Positions 38,743-49,740 of a stretch of DNA of 64,000 nt are shown here, piece after piece (the first letter of the stretch is position 1; each line of letters begins with the position of its first letter). A program made the translations under genes and the position numbers. The DNA is taken from positions 6,224,375 to 6,288,374 of the forward strand of contig OY741285.1 of the NCBI GenBank assembly GCA_963514095.1. The letters are read 5' to 3'. Below the pieces are notes generated by a model. That model saw only the letters and a list, made by a program, of their open reading frames with translations, did not search any database and was not told the origin of the DNA. This stretch comes from Eutrigla gurnardus (lineage: Eukaryota > Chordata > Actinopteri > Perciformes > Triglidae).

Positions 38743-38848
38743 TGAAAGACATTATGGTCGTTGTAAGATTTGTACTATTTCTTCGTCACAGACCTGAATT
38801 GTGTTGTTTATGTGTATTGTTATGTGCTCTCTCATACAGCATACGACC

Positions 38849-39062
38849 ATGAAGGGAATGATTCTCCAGCTCGGCCGCAACCTGAGACGCGCTGCCCCCG
38901 TCCTCAGTCGCAGCGTCCACTCGGGCACGCGTCCCGCCTCCACTGCCGCGTCCAAACTGAGTTCTGATCGTGCGCTCAATTCAGAGGAGATCTACGCCCG
39001 CGAGGACAAGTATGGAGCGCACAACTACCATCCTTTGCCTGTGGCCTTGGAGAGGGGAGAGG
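38849..39062 (+). CDS. oat: OAT coding exon with start codon
   Basis: A CTCATACAG acceptor ends at 38839; nine untranslated bases precede the ATG. The exon encodes the targeting peptide and then KYGAHNYHPLPVALERGEG, the conserved start of the mature fold with substrate-binding Tyr60. It ends in phase 1 at GTGAGT. Confidence 0.95.
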
Positions 39063-42000
39063 GTGAGTCATATGACAACTAAAGATAAAAGTCTGATGTA
39101 TGGTTAACAAATTGCACAACACCGATTTGCCTGCATTCTCTGGTGATCAGCATTTTAGAAAAATCTGCGTCACCGCAGACACTTTATAACACTGTTATAT
39201 CTTTAGGCATCTACGTATGGGATGTGGAAGGAAACCGGTATTACGACTTCTTAAGTGCCTACAGTGCAGTCAATCAAGGCCACTGTCACCCAAAGATTAT
39301 AGCTGCACTCAACGCCCAAGCCTCCAAACTAGCCCTGACTTCCAGAGCCTTCTACAACAACGTGCTGGGAGCCTATGAGGAGTACATCACCGGCATGTTC
39401 GGCTATGACAAAGTCTTACCCATGAATACAGGTACTGTAAGGAAACATCAAATCCTAATCGTATGAAAAATCTTCTTAAAATGATTATGAGTACATTTTT
39501 TTGTTTTCTCTTTTGTTTCATATTAGGCGTTGAAGGTGGCGAGACGGCCTGCAAGCTTGCACGCAAGTGGGCTTACAATGTAAAGGGGGTTCCCAAAAAC
39601 CAGGCCAAAATCATTTTTGCCGGTACGTCACCATCTTGCAAAAGACTTTGTCATAGTTATGGAGTTCCTCCCATGTGTCAACACACCCAGTGCCTTTTTG
39701 GATTCATCTTCATATGATGTGTTTGGAAATATTTCTTAGTCAGGGCATTAATCTGACTTCACTTCTCGTTTAGATGGAAACTTCTGGGGCCGCACCATGG
39801 CAGCCATCTCCAGCTCAACCGACCCCAGTAGCTACGAAGGTTTCGGCCCCTTCATGCCAGGCTTTGAGCTCGTCCCATACAATGACACGGCTGCACTAGA
39901 GGTACAGGTTTTTGGCAACACTATATCTTGTTTGTTGAAATGCTGTTTCAGTCACTGCACACATGAATTTGGCTTTTTTTTATATACAACAACATGATTC
40001 ACTAGCATGCACTAAAAGCACATTGCATCAGCAAGATTCATGCTTCACTTTTATTTATAGGCTTTGTAGAGAAACATTGGCTTTAGACTCCGTTCCAACC
40101 TGCTGAGAATGTTTCATGCACTCACACCGTTTTTCCTGGCAAGACTAACCTGGAAAACAACAAAAGTTAGATCAGAGGTCATGGCGGCTCCAGCTTTGGA
40201 TATTATTTACAGGCACAGACACTTTAACCAGGCTTGTAGTTGAAGATGGATCTTATTTTGACATTAAAATAGCCTTACACCGATTTAACATTTCACTCCA
40301 TTAATATTGTCAGACTCACGATGGGCAGCAGAACCAAAGAGGTTGTTTTTTCCCCAAAACCTTCTGTCAAAACCTGGCACCTCCATTACTCACTATTAGG
40401 GCTGCACGATTCTGGAAAAAATGTGAATCACGATTTTTTTGCTTAGAATTGAGATCACGATTCTCTTGCACGATTTTTTTCCACAAAATGTTTATTGCAC
40501 TGATGAACTTTTACAAAAAAAAAAACGTTTGTTGCTTTGGCAGAGGCATAGTAGTAGTTCTATCATCGGAAGATACGTAATTTTTACAAAAGTAAAAAAA
40601 AAAAATTTGACATGCGGCTGATAGTGAATCAGGCGCTATAAAATGAACCGTCAGGCTCAAATACGGCTCGATGGTCCGACTGGACCATAAATCAGATGTA
40701 GCGGGAAAATGATCAATTTCCCACAATTCTGCCTCGACCACTGCCCGCTGCTTATTGTACATGTTCGGGAGCGCAATGTTTGAAAAGTAGTTCCGGGAGG
40801 GCATCTAGTACCGTTTGTTGTCAGTGTTTATCATCTTACGAAATCCCTCATGTTGTACAGTGTTTATCAGTTGGCCGCTCTTCATTTGCATAAAGTTGAA
40901 GTCGAATCTACTTTATGCTAATCAGAGGAGCCGGGCTCGACTCGCCGCCTCGGGAACGCTCGCGACCGTTCGCCAAAATCTTCTAAACTGAATGTTGTCG
41001 ATCTAGGATGATTGACAGGCGCTCTCCTTCATACAATCACGCGCACACTTCATGGCTGCACCTGGTTGGACGATCGCTTTCACAGCTGTCCTGTCTGCTC
41101 CGGAGTTCACGCAGACCAACATGGCGGCTCGTTTGGAAACTTTCTCTTATTCTACGAAAATAGTTCACCGAAAGGTGTTTCTGAAAACATTTTAAGCGAG
41201 AAATAAGCTATGCAGTTGCTGAATCTGTCTTTATTTTAGATCGACAACATTCAGTTTAGAAGATTTTCGCGAGCGTTCCCGAGGCGGCGAGTCGAGCCCG
41301 GCGCAATGAATGGGACGCGGAGAAACACCGCTGCCTGTGGACACGTACCTTCTTTCCAAACACTCAACTGCAGGCGGCTTCCTCCACTGAATCACGTGTT
41401 GTAAAGACGCTTTACCATAGGTTGAGGGAGGAGGCAGCGGCAGTGCTGCGTTTGGGGGCGCTTCAAAAAATCCGGAAGGAAATAGGAGCATTTGTGATGC
41501 AGCTCGAGATATAAAATGCTTCAGAATCGCCGTGTGTAGAAATGAGATCACGTGTATGTGTGAATCGAGATCGCGATTTTTTAACGATTTTTTGTGCAGC
41601 CCTACTCACTATGCAACCTGGCTTGCAACAGTTTGTTGGGGTGTTTTCCAAGTAGCTGGTAATGCATATTCCACTCCAATACCACTCCATGATTTGTCCA
41701 CGGTCCACTTTATGTTCAAGAAGTGTGTCATAATATTCTCTGAAACTAAACTGAACTGACAACCTCATTGATTATGGGAACATAAGGATCTTGGTGACTG
41801 CAGCGTGTCTATGTAAACAAGGGCAGAATTACTGACTGCAGTTGCATGTCTGCTGGAAAGGCTTATCTTTGCAACTGCTGCTTTTTCTCTGTAAACATCA
41901 GAACCTAATGATTGACTAAAGTAGCATGTATTTATTGATGGGGATATCTCGGACACAGAAAAATATCTAACAAGTCCTTTTTTTCCTCTCTTCTTTTCTC

Positions 42001-44640
42001 CAGAACGCTCTTAAAGACCCAAATGTTGCTGCTTTCATGGTGGAGCCCATCCAGGGGGAGGCTGGCGTGGTGGTGCCGGACCCGGGCTACCTGACCAAAG
42101 TCAGAGAACTTTGCACCAAATACAACGTGAGTGTCGGCAAACGCACAGACGAGCAGGTGGTAACACTGTTACAGTTTGAAAATCCTTAAGTTACTTCCTG
42201 CCTGGTATGTGGATCTAGAAACAACAGTTAGGAGTTATTTAATCATGCTGTTCTTATCCAGTGCATGTTGTATTCCCCGTGATCGCAGGGTAAAAAAAAT
42301 AGTACATACTGCTGTGTAAAAACATTACCCATAAACAAACAGAACAGCAGCCAACTGTTAGAGTACAGTGTGTCTCCACATGACCATCAAATGGGTGTAA
42401 GTCGTTTACAAGTGGAGAGCAGCAATGTTAAATTGCGCCACAGACGTTAGACAGGCTCATTCTGTTCAGTAGCTCAACCATAAGTTATATTTAAGTTGCC
42501 ATAAGTTATGTAACCTCTTCTCCTCCACCCTCTCCACCGTAGACACGTGTCTGTTTTGTTTCTGCCACTCCAAATACCACATTAAGACACCAAGAATAGA
42601 AAAGGGCTGTGCTATGATTTGGTATCAAACTGTGGACTTTTTGATTTCTGCAAGAATTACGTTTCTTTTCATTGAATGATCAGGGCGCAGTTGTGACTCA
42701 AGTCTTTGCTCTCATGTTGCTAATTGGACTGTAATTGCAGCGCACACAAAAGGAAGCCTTCGCCCAGATATCCTCTGGCTACACCGTCAACCTGGCAATT
42801 TATACTGCATGCAAAACATGGAATTGTTTTTGGCCCCAAACTGCATGGTATTAGCATTAAGTTTGCATATTGCTTGTGTGTATCCAACAAACCCATTTCC
42901 ATTCATCTCGCCGGCGTGTTATTTAGCTTCCTTCTTGACGAGCTAGAATGACATGTTCGCTCTAGCTTTAAAACTGAGCCTGGTACAGCCTCTAAAAGAT
43001 AGTCAGCAGAGGACTAATTTCCCAGTAGAACACGAGGATGCCTTTCATGATTTCATATGAGTCACCAGGCCACAAAGAAACCTAGGGCTGTGGTGATGAC
43101 TGTCCTCCTGTGTTATGTCCAGGTGTTGTGGATTGCAGATGAGGTACAAACGGGCTTGGGAAGAACCGGCCGGCGCCTGGCTGTGGACCACGAAGAAGTC
43201 CGTCCAGATATCGTGGTTCTGGGAAAAGCTCTTTCTGGAGGAGTTTACCCTGTAAGCATTTGTTGTTGTTGTTGTTCTGTCACACTTCATATCTTATCAT
43301 ATTATAGATTATTTTTGCAAGAAAAAAAAAAGACTCTTGGACTTTTGGAGTCCAGGAGTATAGATCATAGTAGTTTCATAGTGGACTTATACCTTTGTAC
43401 CTCAGGTATCTGCTGTGCTGTGTGATGATGAGGTGATGCTGACCATCAAGCCTGGAGAGCACGGGTCCACATATGGGGGTAACCCTGTGGCCTGTCAGGT
43501 CGCCATCGCTGCACTTACGGTCAGTGTTTCTTTGCCTGTCTGCCCTTTCGCAAATCATTTGCTACATCTCATTTGTGCTTTAACTGGTTAAATGGAGAGA
43601 ACTTCCACTGTAAAATGCTACATAAATAAAAAATAATAATAATGAAGCATTCTACAATTACCTTCAAAGACAATTTAACATAAGAATAAAAATATGCACG
43701 TCACTTCATGTCTATTTGTTTTAAGTCCTCCTGTTCTTGTTTGCAGGTGCTGGAGGAGGAGAAGATGGCAGAGAACGCTCAAAGGATGGGAGAGCTGCTG
43801 CGGAGCGAGCTGAATAAACTGCCCAAGGACATTGTGACCACAGTGAGAGGGAAAGGCCTCCTGAACGCAGTCGTCATCAAAGAAACTAAAGGTACCGTAC
43901 CGAACCACCGCTAAAACAGCAGCCCTGCCTGGCGTTCACTATGTGGCAACCAAGATCAACATCTCAGCTAACAGGCTGCAGTTTTGTACATGAAGCGTAA
44001 ACATGTGAAAGTGTTTGGTTTGTAGATTTGAAGGGCTCAATCTAAGCTAACAAAATGCAACAATTCTTAGTTTCAGGTGATTGTATACTATTGAAAACCT
44101 AGTTTATGAATATTATATCCCATTTCTGCCAGTAGTTTACCCCTAAATCCTACACTCTGGTCCTTTAATACACAATTTGAATGTGTGGTCTTTGAATGAC
44201 TTGAGACAAATACTTTAGTATCAAATGTACTGCAAATCAGCATCAAGAATTTAATTTATGACGTCATGTGGCCACTGGAGGCAGTATTGGTGAATTTACA
44301 CTGAATCGAGTATAGTGGGTCTTTTAATCTTTAGGACAGACTGGGTCAAATTTTACAAATTAAAAGTGAGCTGTCAAACTTTTTGAGAAATGTAATTAAT
44401 TGCATTTAGGAGTTTGGGCTTGAAGAGTAAAACCCTGTTGGTGCCTTGCAGTCTCTTACTCTGACTTATACTCCCACAGACTATGACGCCTGGAAGGTGT
44501 GCTTACGCCTTCGTGACAACGGACTGCTGGCCAAGCCCACCCACGGTGACATCATCCGCCTGGCTCCTCCCCTCATTATCAAAGAGCACGAGCTGCTCGA
44601 ATGCGTGGACATCCTCCAGAGAACCATCTTGTCCTTCTAA
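38849..44640 (+). CDS. oat: Ornithine aminotransferase, mitochondrial, 444 aa
   Basis: PLP-dependent class-III aminotransferase of the mitochondrial matrix. It converts L-ornithine and 2-oxoglutarate to glutamate-5-semialdehyde and glutamate, linking the urea cycle with proline metabolism. Coding exons are 38849-39062, 39207-39431, 39527-39622, 39774-39901, 42004-42126, 43123-43251, 43406-43519, 43747-43891 and 44480-44640; 1,335 nt give 444 residues (human 439) with all frames intact. The N-terminal 30 or so residues are Arg/Ser/Ala-rich with no acidic residue, as a matrix-targeting peptide should be. Active-site residues are seen at a constant +5 offset from human: Tyr60, Phe182 and Arg185 in FWGR, Glu235 in VEPIQGE, Asp268 in IADEVQTG, and the Schiff-base Lys297 in VLGKALSGG. 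It ends TILSF as in human. The gene is head to head with LHPP. Confidence 0.98.
39207..39431 (+). CDS. oat: OAT second coding exon
   Basis: A TCTTTAG acceptor ends at 39206. Reads IYVWDVEGNRYYDFLSAYSA, VNQGHCHPKI, TSRAFYNNVLGAYEEYIT and LPMNTG, matching human OAT closely. Phase 1 donor GTACTG. Confidence 0.97.
39527..39622 (+). CDS. oat: OAT third coding exon
   Basis: A CATATTAG acceptor ends at 39526. Reads VEGGETACKLARKWAYNVKG and KIIFA, the cofactor-phosphate-binding segment. Phase 1 donor GTACGT. Confidence 0.96.
39774..39901 (+). CDS. oat: OAT fourth coding exon
   Basis: A CTCGTTTAG acceptor ends at 39773. Reads DGNFWGRTMAAISSSTDPSS, then GFGPFMPGFELVPYND. The aromatic that stacks on the PLP ring is Phe182. 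Phase 0 donor GTACAG. Confidence 0.96.
40397..41604. mobile_element. Complete 1,208-bp non-autonomous hAT element
   Basis: The ends are inverted: TAGGGCTGCACGATT on the left and TTGTGCAGCCCTA on the right. They are flanked by a perfect 8-bp duplication CTCACTAT at 40389-40396 and 41605-41612. TIR sequence and 8-bp duplication are diagnostic of the hAT superfamily. Subterminal ATCACGATT-type repeats occur at both ends. No open frame resembles a transposase, so it would depend on one supplied in trans. An internal foldback is listed separately. The perfect duplication suggests a fairly recent insertion. Confidence 0.93.
40930..41302. repeat. Large inverted repeat inside the hAT element
   Basis: The arm at 40930-41005 and the arm at 41237-41302 are inverted copies (CCGGGCTCGACTCGCCGCCT against AGGCGGCGAGTCGAGCCCGG, and CTAAACTGAATGTTGTCGAT against ATCGACAACATTCAGTTTAG). 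The left arm has about nine extra bases (CCGTTCGCC). The loop is about 231 bases. Confidence 0.93.
42004..42126 (+). CDS. oat: OAT fifth coding exon
   Basis: A TTTTCTCCAG acceptor ends at 42003. 41 codons reading NALKDPNVAAFMVEPIQGEA, then GVVVPDPGYL. Donor GTGAGT. It lies 2.1 kb from the previous exon because of the inserted hAT element. Confidence 0.97.
42127..43122 (+). other. oat: OAT intron between fifth and sixth coding exons
   Basis: About 1 kb, GT-AG. Nothing beyond intron sequence recognised. Confidence 0.85.
43123..43251 (+). CDS. oat: OAT sixth coding exon with the PLP lysine
   Basis: A TATGTCCAG acceptor ends at 43122. Reads VLWIADEVQTGLGRTGRRLA, then VRPDIVVLGKALSGGVYP, with Asp268 and the Schiff-base Lys297. 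Phase 0 donor GTAAGC. Confidence 0.97.
43406..43519 (+). CDS. oat: OAT seventh coding exon
   Basis: A GTACCTCAG acceptor ends at 43405. Reads VSAVLCDDEVMLTIKPGEHG, then STYGGNPVACQVAIAALT. Donor GTCAGT. Confidence 0.97.
43747..43891 (+). CDS. oat: OAT eighth coding exon
   Basis: A TTGTTTGCAG acceptor ends at 43746. Reads VLEEEKMAENAQRMGELLRS, then TVRGKGLLNAVVIKETK. Phase 1 donor GTACCG. Confidence 0.97.
43892..44479 (+). other. oat: OAT last intron
   Basis: 588 bases, GT-AG. Nothing else recognised. Confidence 0.85.
44480..44640 (+). CDS. oat: OAT terminal coding exon
   Basis: An ACTCCCACAG acceptor ends at 44479. Reads DYDAWKVCLRLRDNGLLAKP, THGDIIRLAPPLIIKEHELL and ends RTILSF before TAA at 44638-44640. 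Confidence 0.97.
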
Positions 44641-45805
44641 ACTTCAACCAACTATCGAACAATGCACACATGACCTTCAAACTGATATTCTTTTCAAGAA
44701 GTCGGTGCACTCATATAGCAGTGGTTTTTATTTGTGTACTTAAATGATAAGTGTTCTCTGAAGCGTAGAGTATGTGTGGGGTGTGCTTCCATGAGGCTTT
44801 ATTGTCACTTTTGCTATACTATAAAGATAAGGTTGGATTAGACTGCAACACAGGCAGAAAACAGGTTTTTAGTTTAAATGTTCAATGGTTAATTCTACGG
44901 CTGACCCGAATGCATCGTAAAGTCAACTGTTGCCATGGTAATCACCATCCAAATCAGTATTGGAATGCTTTTTTTTAATGTTAATTTTTAAAACAGGTTT
45001 AAGCATTACTTAAAAAAATCCCAAATAGCCCATGAAATAAGGAATTTGTTGCATGCAGAGGGAGTTGTTCGATCGATTATTTTAAATGTTGGCATAGGCT
45101 ACAGTCTATCGCTCAAATTTATTTGCACATTTTGAAGCCGTTTTCATTTCAAATTTTTGTTTTTTTGTGCCTCATCTGGGCTCATCAGATATATAATCAA
45201 GGTGCTTTTTCCCTGATAAAACCTTTTATTTCTTAAAACGCAGATGTGGTGTCACCAGGGACTCATGCCGTTTAAAGTTAAGACTTTATCTACATTTTCT
45301 CCTCAGAGGGATACAATAAGATGTGACCAACTTTATGAAAGCTGAAGTAGTTTTAAATAAGGCAAACATAGTTTATTATGGTAATATGTTGAACATTTCT
45401 ACTAAACTACTGCTGTCTACTAACGTTAACCTTGTCTTGTTATGGAGGTTCAGCTAGTCTCGATATTTTTTTATCCCAAGAGCAGGGTTTCCACACATTT
45501 TTGAAAAGCCTTGAAATGTATATGGAATTGTTGAAGATTCCATGTCTCGAAGAATTTTGTGCAAATTCTTTTCTTTATGGATTTACCCGACTCCCCCCTT
45601 TTAAAACTACGGTAGTTTAATTACCAATTCAAATGACCATCATCTCTATCTGTACTATGTTGTTGTCATCCAACTTTCTGATGAATGTTTCTCTGTTACA
45701 AAACAATGTAAATATTGTCTTTTGAAATGCAATCACCGAAAGTCGTGATCCAATCTGTTGATTCAATTGATCTTCAAATAAATTATTGCAGTCTCATTTC
45801 CTGTC
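44641..45805 (+). other. oat: OAT 3' untranslated region
   Basis: AT-rich non-coding sequence from the stop codon to about 20 bases past the AATAAA at 45777-45782. The cleavage site is estimated. Confidence 0.7.
45777..45782 (+). terminator. oat: Poly(A) signal, OAT
   Basis: AATAAA followed by a T/GT-rich element (TTTCCTGTCTTGCTGTTTGTGTG) about 20 bases later. Confidence 0.8.
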
Positions 45806-48800
45806 TTGCTGTTTGTGTGAAACAATATGCTTTGCTGATTTAAAAACCTGGAATACCACAAATCCAGAACATTGACGTAAAAAGATGTAATCATCCAAGA
45901 ACAGGTCTTTTTACACCAGACTGTCTCATATTTGAAGGGCTTTGACGTAAGTCGTGCAAAAATGTTGCAGATGCAGAAACATGACTTGTCTGCTTTGACG
46001 TCAACTTGTTTTTACCCAACAGCAAAGCATACCGATCATTTCTTGTGTCACGCTGTCAAATACTTCTGAAGTTATGCATTTGATCTCCTATTTTGCAATG
46101 AGCCAGATGCAACACTAGATGGTGCTGTGCCTTCACTGAAACAAGATTGGCAGGTACTCGAAGGCAGCGTGTAGGAACACTTATCAGGCAGGTGTTAAAT
46201 ACAAAGCTTGAAATAGCTGGAAGAAATGCAGGATTCACTGCAGAAACACTTCAAGACATACTGACACATCAAATAGGTATATAGTCCCAGCATGCTGTTA
46301 AACTGTCAAGCCACATCCTGGATGATGCATCTTGTGGGGCTGTCACACAATCCCCTAGATCAGCAGGGACCTCCACTGACAGATTTGACATATTTGACAC
46401 TCCCAGAAGACGAGCTGCTCTGATGTGGATCACGTGAAAGCAACAGTACAGCTGAATGAGACAGTCGAAGGCTCTCTGGCCCCCCAGTGCTGACCTTCAG
46501 GCACCATAAATCCTGCACCACTGACCGCGCTTATAATTTCTCTGCACAGCAATAACACAAACAGCAGCGGTAGAATACAGATCTGACGGACGCTATGAGA
46601 TGAGTATTTCATTGCCAGTGTAATCGTTGTAAAACTTGACCTTAGTTTGAACTGAGTGAGGAAAATAAATAAGACATATATTTATTCTGTGCTTTTGCGA
46701 TTGATGCTTATTTAAAACCAGGAAATTTACATTGCAGATATTTCATATGAAGAAGATGTTGGTTACAAGCTCTAACCTTCTCTAACCTTCAGGCCACCGC
46801 CTAATGATCAGATCCCTGTTTCATCAGTGGCTCTTGTCAAAGCGGACCTTGTAGTTCAGGGGCGAAAGTGCACAGAGTCTAGTATTTAGGACAGGTTATC
46901 ACTTCATATGAAGCGGAGCAGCGAGACGAGCGAGGCTCAAGAGCTTGCTCGTGAAATATGAGCGGAATCCGGCCTGGCAGGAGAAATGAGGGGTTATCAC
47001 GGGGAGACACCGAGCATCGCGCCCGTGTCCTGTGCATCCTTTGATCCTACACTGCTGCCTGCAGAGAGCTGCTTCCCACTCAGCCACGCTAGGAAGGCAT
47101 ACCATATTCCACAAATGAGCTCCAGTTTTGGCAGGGGAGTGACAGGCCACAGGCTCCGGGAACACAGCGGTCCAGGCTTTGACAGCCTGAGCCAAACCTG
47201 AAGATGCTCCTTTAGAGCTACTTGATTCCCCCCCCGTCCGCCCGCCCGGTCCATTCGAGCATGTGATGCAAGTTCAAAGACTGGTGTGTGTTCTTCCACA
47301 GTTTCTCAGACCGAGAAGGTCAAGAGGGGCTCATCCAGACCGGATGGCTACTCTGGATCCACTCTTTGTTCCTCCACTTTGTCTTTCCTTCATTTTCCCC
47401 CCACCTCTCCCACTGACTTTCTGTTCATTTCTTATCTCTCCCCATGTCCTCTCTCTGCCGCTGCCCCTTTGTCTCCCTCTCAGCCAACTCATTTGTATTC
47501 ATTCCCAACATACTGGACAAATCAAGATCGCGGTACTTAGCAGGGGTGTAATCAAAGTACTGTGTCTGAAATTTAATTCAGGTAAAGTTGCAGTTAAGAA
47601 GAGGATAAATTAGAAACCTCTGTATCCATTAAAATGGGAGGAGAATAAGGCACCAGCTTGAGAATTATGACTGATGCAGTGCTGGAATAGGATAAGCGAT
47701 TCATTTTTTCCTGTAGCACGACGGATAAATCAGGGAAAAAACGTTGGGCTTGCCTGCCAGTGCTCATATTAATGGGCCTTTTGCATTAAGTTTATGACAT
47801 CTGAGTGCACTGATAAAATACATGTGCATCTTAAAGGGCAAATGACACATAATCCTGAAAGAGTAATGTGCACTGATCATTTTTCTTTTCCTCCGTGTGC
47901 CTCTTTCAGTTCACACCAGTGGGGAGATATATATATATATTGATCAGGTGCAGCAAGGTCCTCAGAAGGACGTGGTCCTCGTGCAGATCTGAGGCACCCA
48001 ACTAATCGCTTTTACTTGCCAAACCCTCATCTGATTTATTTCTGAGTTGAAGACACGTCTGCAGTTCTTATGAATCTTTAAAACAAAGGTAAACACGACA
48101 TGTTAACAGGTGTAGAAGTCTCACCATGCACCAAAGCCCTGTCAGCATGGGTAAACAAAATCCCAGCCCCCCCATCAGGATTATGTCCAAATCCACTGCA
48201 CCTTTACACAAATATTGCGATTTTTAAAAATCAAATTTTAGGAAAACTACCGTAGTAAAAAAGACAAATCACAAATTGTATTCCCCATATTTACTCTCTA
48301 CAGCTGAAGAAAGATTACAGCACTGCTGTCGAGCGGTTTGGGGCGTAAACAAAACCAACTCCCATCTGCCACGAATCTTTGCATGCAAACTATTAATGAA
48401 AAATGTATGCTGCTTTTGAGAATTGATACAGTATCACGCAAGATAAAATCCCAATACTCCCAAGTGTGTCAACATTTTCTTACACCTGTAGTACCCAACT
48501 ATCTAGACACAAGCAGAGTGCATGCTGGTAGATTGTGTTATTTCCCCTGTTGCAACAGATTTGATTGTATCAAGTGTCTGTGAAGCTACACTGGAAACAA
48601 CCGAAATAATCTTACCTAAATTTCAATTAAAGTATATTCTGGGGTTATTAGCACGTGCCCATACAGATTTGTATATATTGAATCTCATTTACATAGAGGC
48701 CTGTATGAAACCGTCGTGATTATGCAGGGAACTGCATACTCTGTGGGCCCATCTCAGGCCCCTGTGGCACTAAATGCAAAATGCCTGGCAGTGAACCTAC

Positions 48801-49349
48801 GATACGCAAGCGGAGAATGACTCATCTACCTGTTGTTCACATCTCTGGGCACCGGCTCTTCACTTTCCATTAGAAAATAAACTCGATTACGAATTCATTT
48901 AATTTCATTATCCACAGCCGGGAACATCGCGGTCTGTGTTTTTGATTGGAAAGACATAATTAGAGTCAAAGGACTACCGGAGCTCCTCTTCACCATAATG
49001 AAGGAGGAAAGATCCACAGCAGAGGTAGGACGGGTCCACAACGAGGACCCGGGGCGGTGACTGTGTGTGTGCCGGGGAGTGATTCATTTAACTGATTTTC
49101 AAATGCAGGTGAGCCAACTCCATCACCACGTGTGCAAGGCCTGAAGACAAATGAAAGACAGCAGAGATGCCAAGAAGAGGTACTTTGCATTAATGAATGG
49201 CAGTGCCTCAAAGCTATGAGCGAGTGGGTTGCAGTAGTGTCAACTTTCTACACGGATTAAACCGGGATCATTAGCCGGTCCACTGCTTTTAGCAAACAAT
49301 AGCATGCTAACATGCTAAACTAAGCTGGTAACCATTATACCTGTTGGAT

Positions 49350-49740
49350 TTTTTTAGATTTAGATTTTTTATTTCAAATATTTCAAGAATAACATTTATT
49401 TTATTTATTTTTTGTTGTCCAAAAAGGAGTGGGAAGAAGTATACACTTATTTCTTATCTTATATTACTTAATCTCCATAATTCATATCTTCTGTCATACA
49501 CATATTGTATTTTATGATTCATTCTTTATCATTAGATTGTTGTTTTTTTTACTTGAATATCTTACAAAATGCAATTTATTTATCATCTATCCCATCAGAT
49601 ATGCTATGTTAAATATGAGTATGACTTTTATACACTACTGTTCAAAAGTTTGGAATCTATTATTCCGATGCTTTTCTTCTACCCTTCAATAATGGTTCGC
49701 ATAGATCAAAAACTGTATAATTCAGACACCAAATGTATTA
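49350..49740. repeat. AT-rich interspersed-repeat debris
   Basis: AAAAAGGAGTGGGAAGAAGT near 49423 and ACACTACTGTTCAAAAGTTT near 49634 are both familiar phrases in fish interspersed repeats. They sit in a strongly AT-rich stretch. Families and boundaries were not resolved. Confidence 0.45.

Larger units (their letters stand above)
36258..38848. promoter_or_regulatory. Head-to-head LHPP/OAT upstream interval
   Basis: 2.6 kb between the two start codons, containing divergent upstream sequences. An ETS-like ACGGAAGT lies just 5' of the LHPP ATG (on the plus strand, about 36259), a 7-base tandem repeat at 36561-36590, and an NRF-1 palindrome at 37012-37023. A possible OAT non-coding exon 1 ends at 37529. 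No homeobox gene is visible here. Confidence 0.6.
39902..42003 (+). other. oat: OAT intron carrying a hAT insertion
   Basis: A 2.1-kb GT-AG intron, the largest between OAT coding exons. Over half of it is the 1,208-bp element at 40397-41604; without that it would be under 0.9 kb. Confidence 0.9.

Noticed and set aside
36258..38848. Search for an NKX1-2 homeodomain
   Set aside because: No frame with homeodomain helix-3 residues (WFQNRR-like) was found on either strand.
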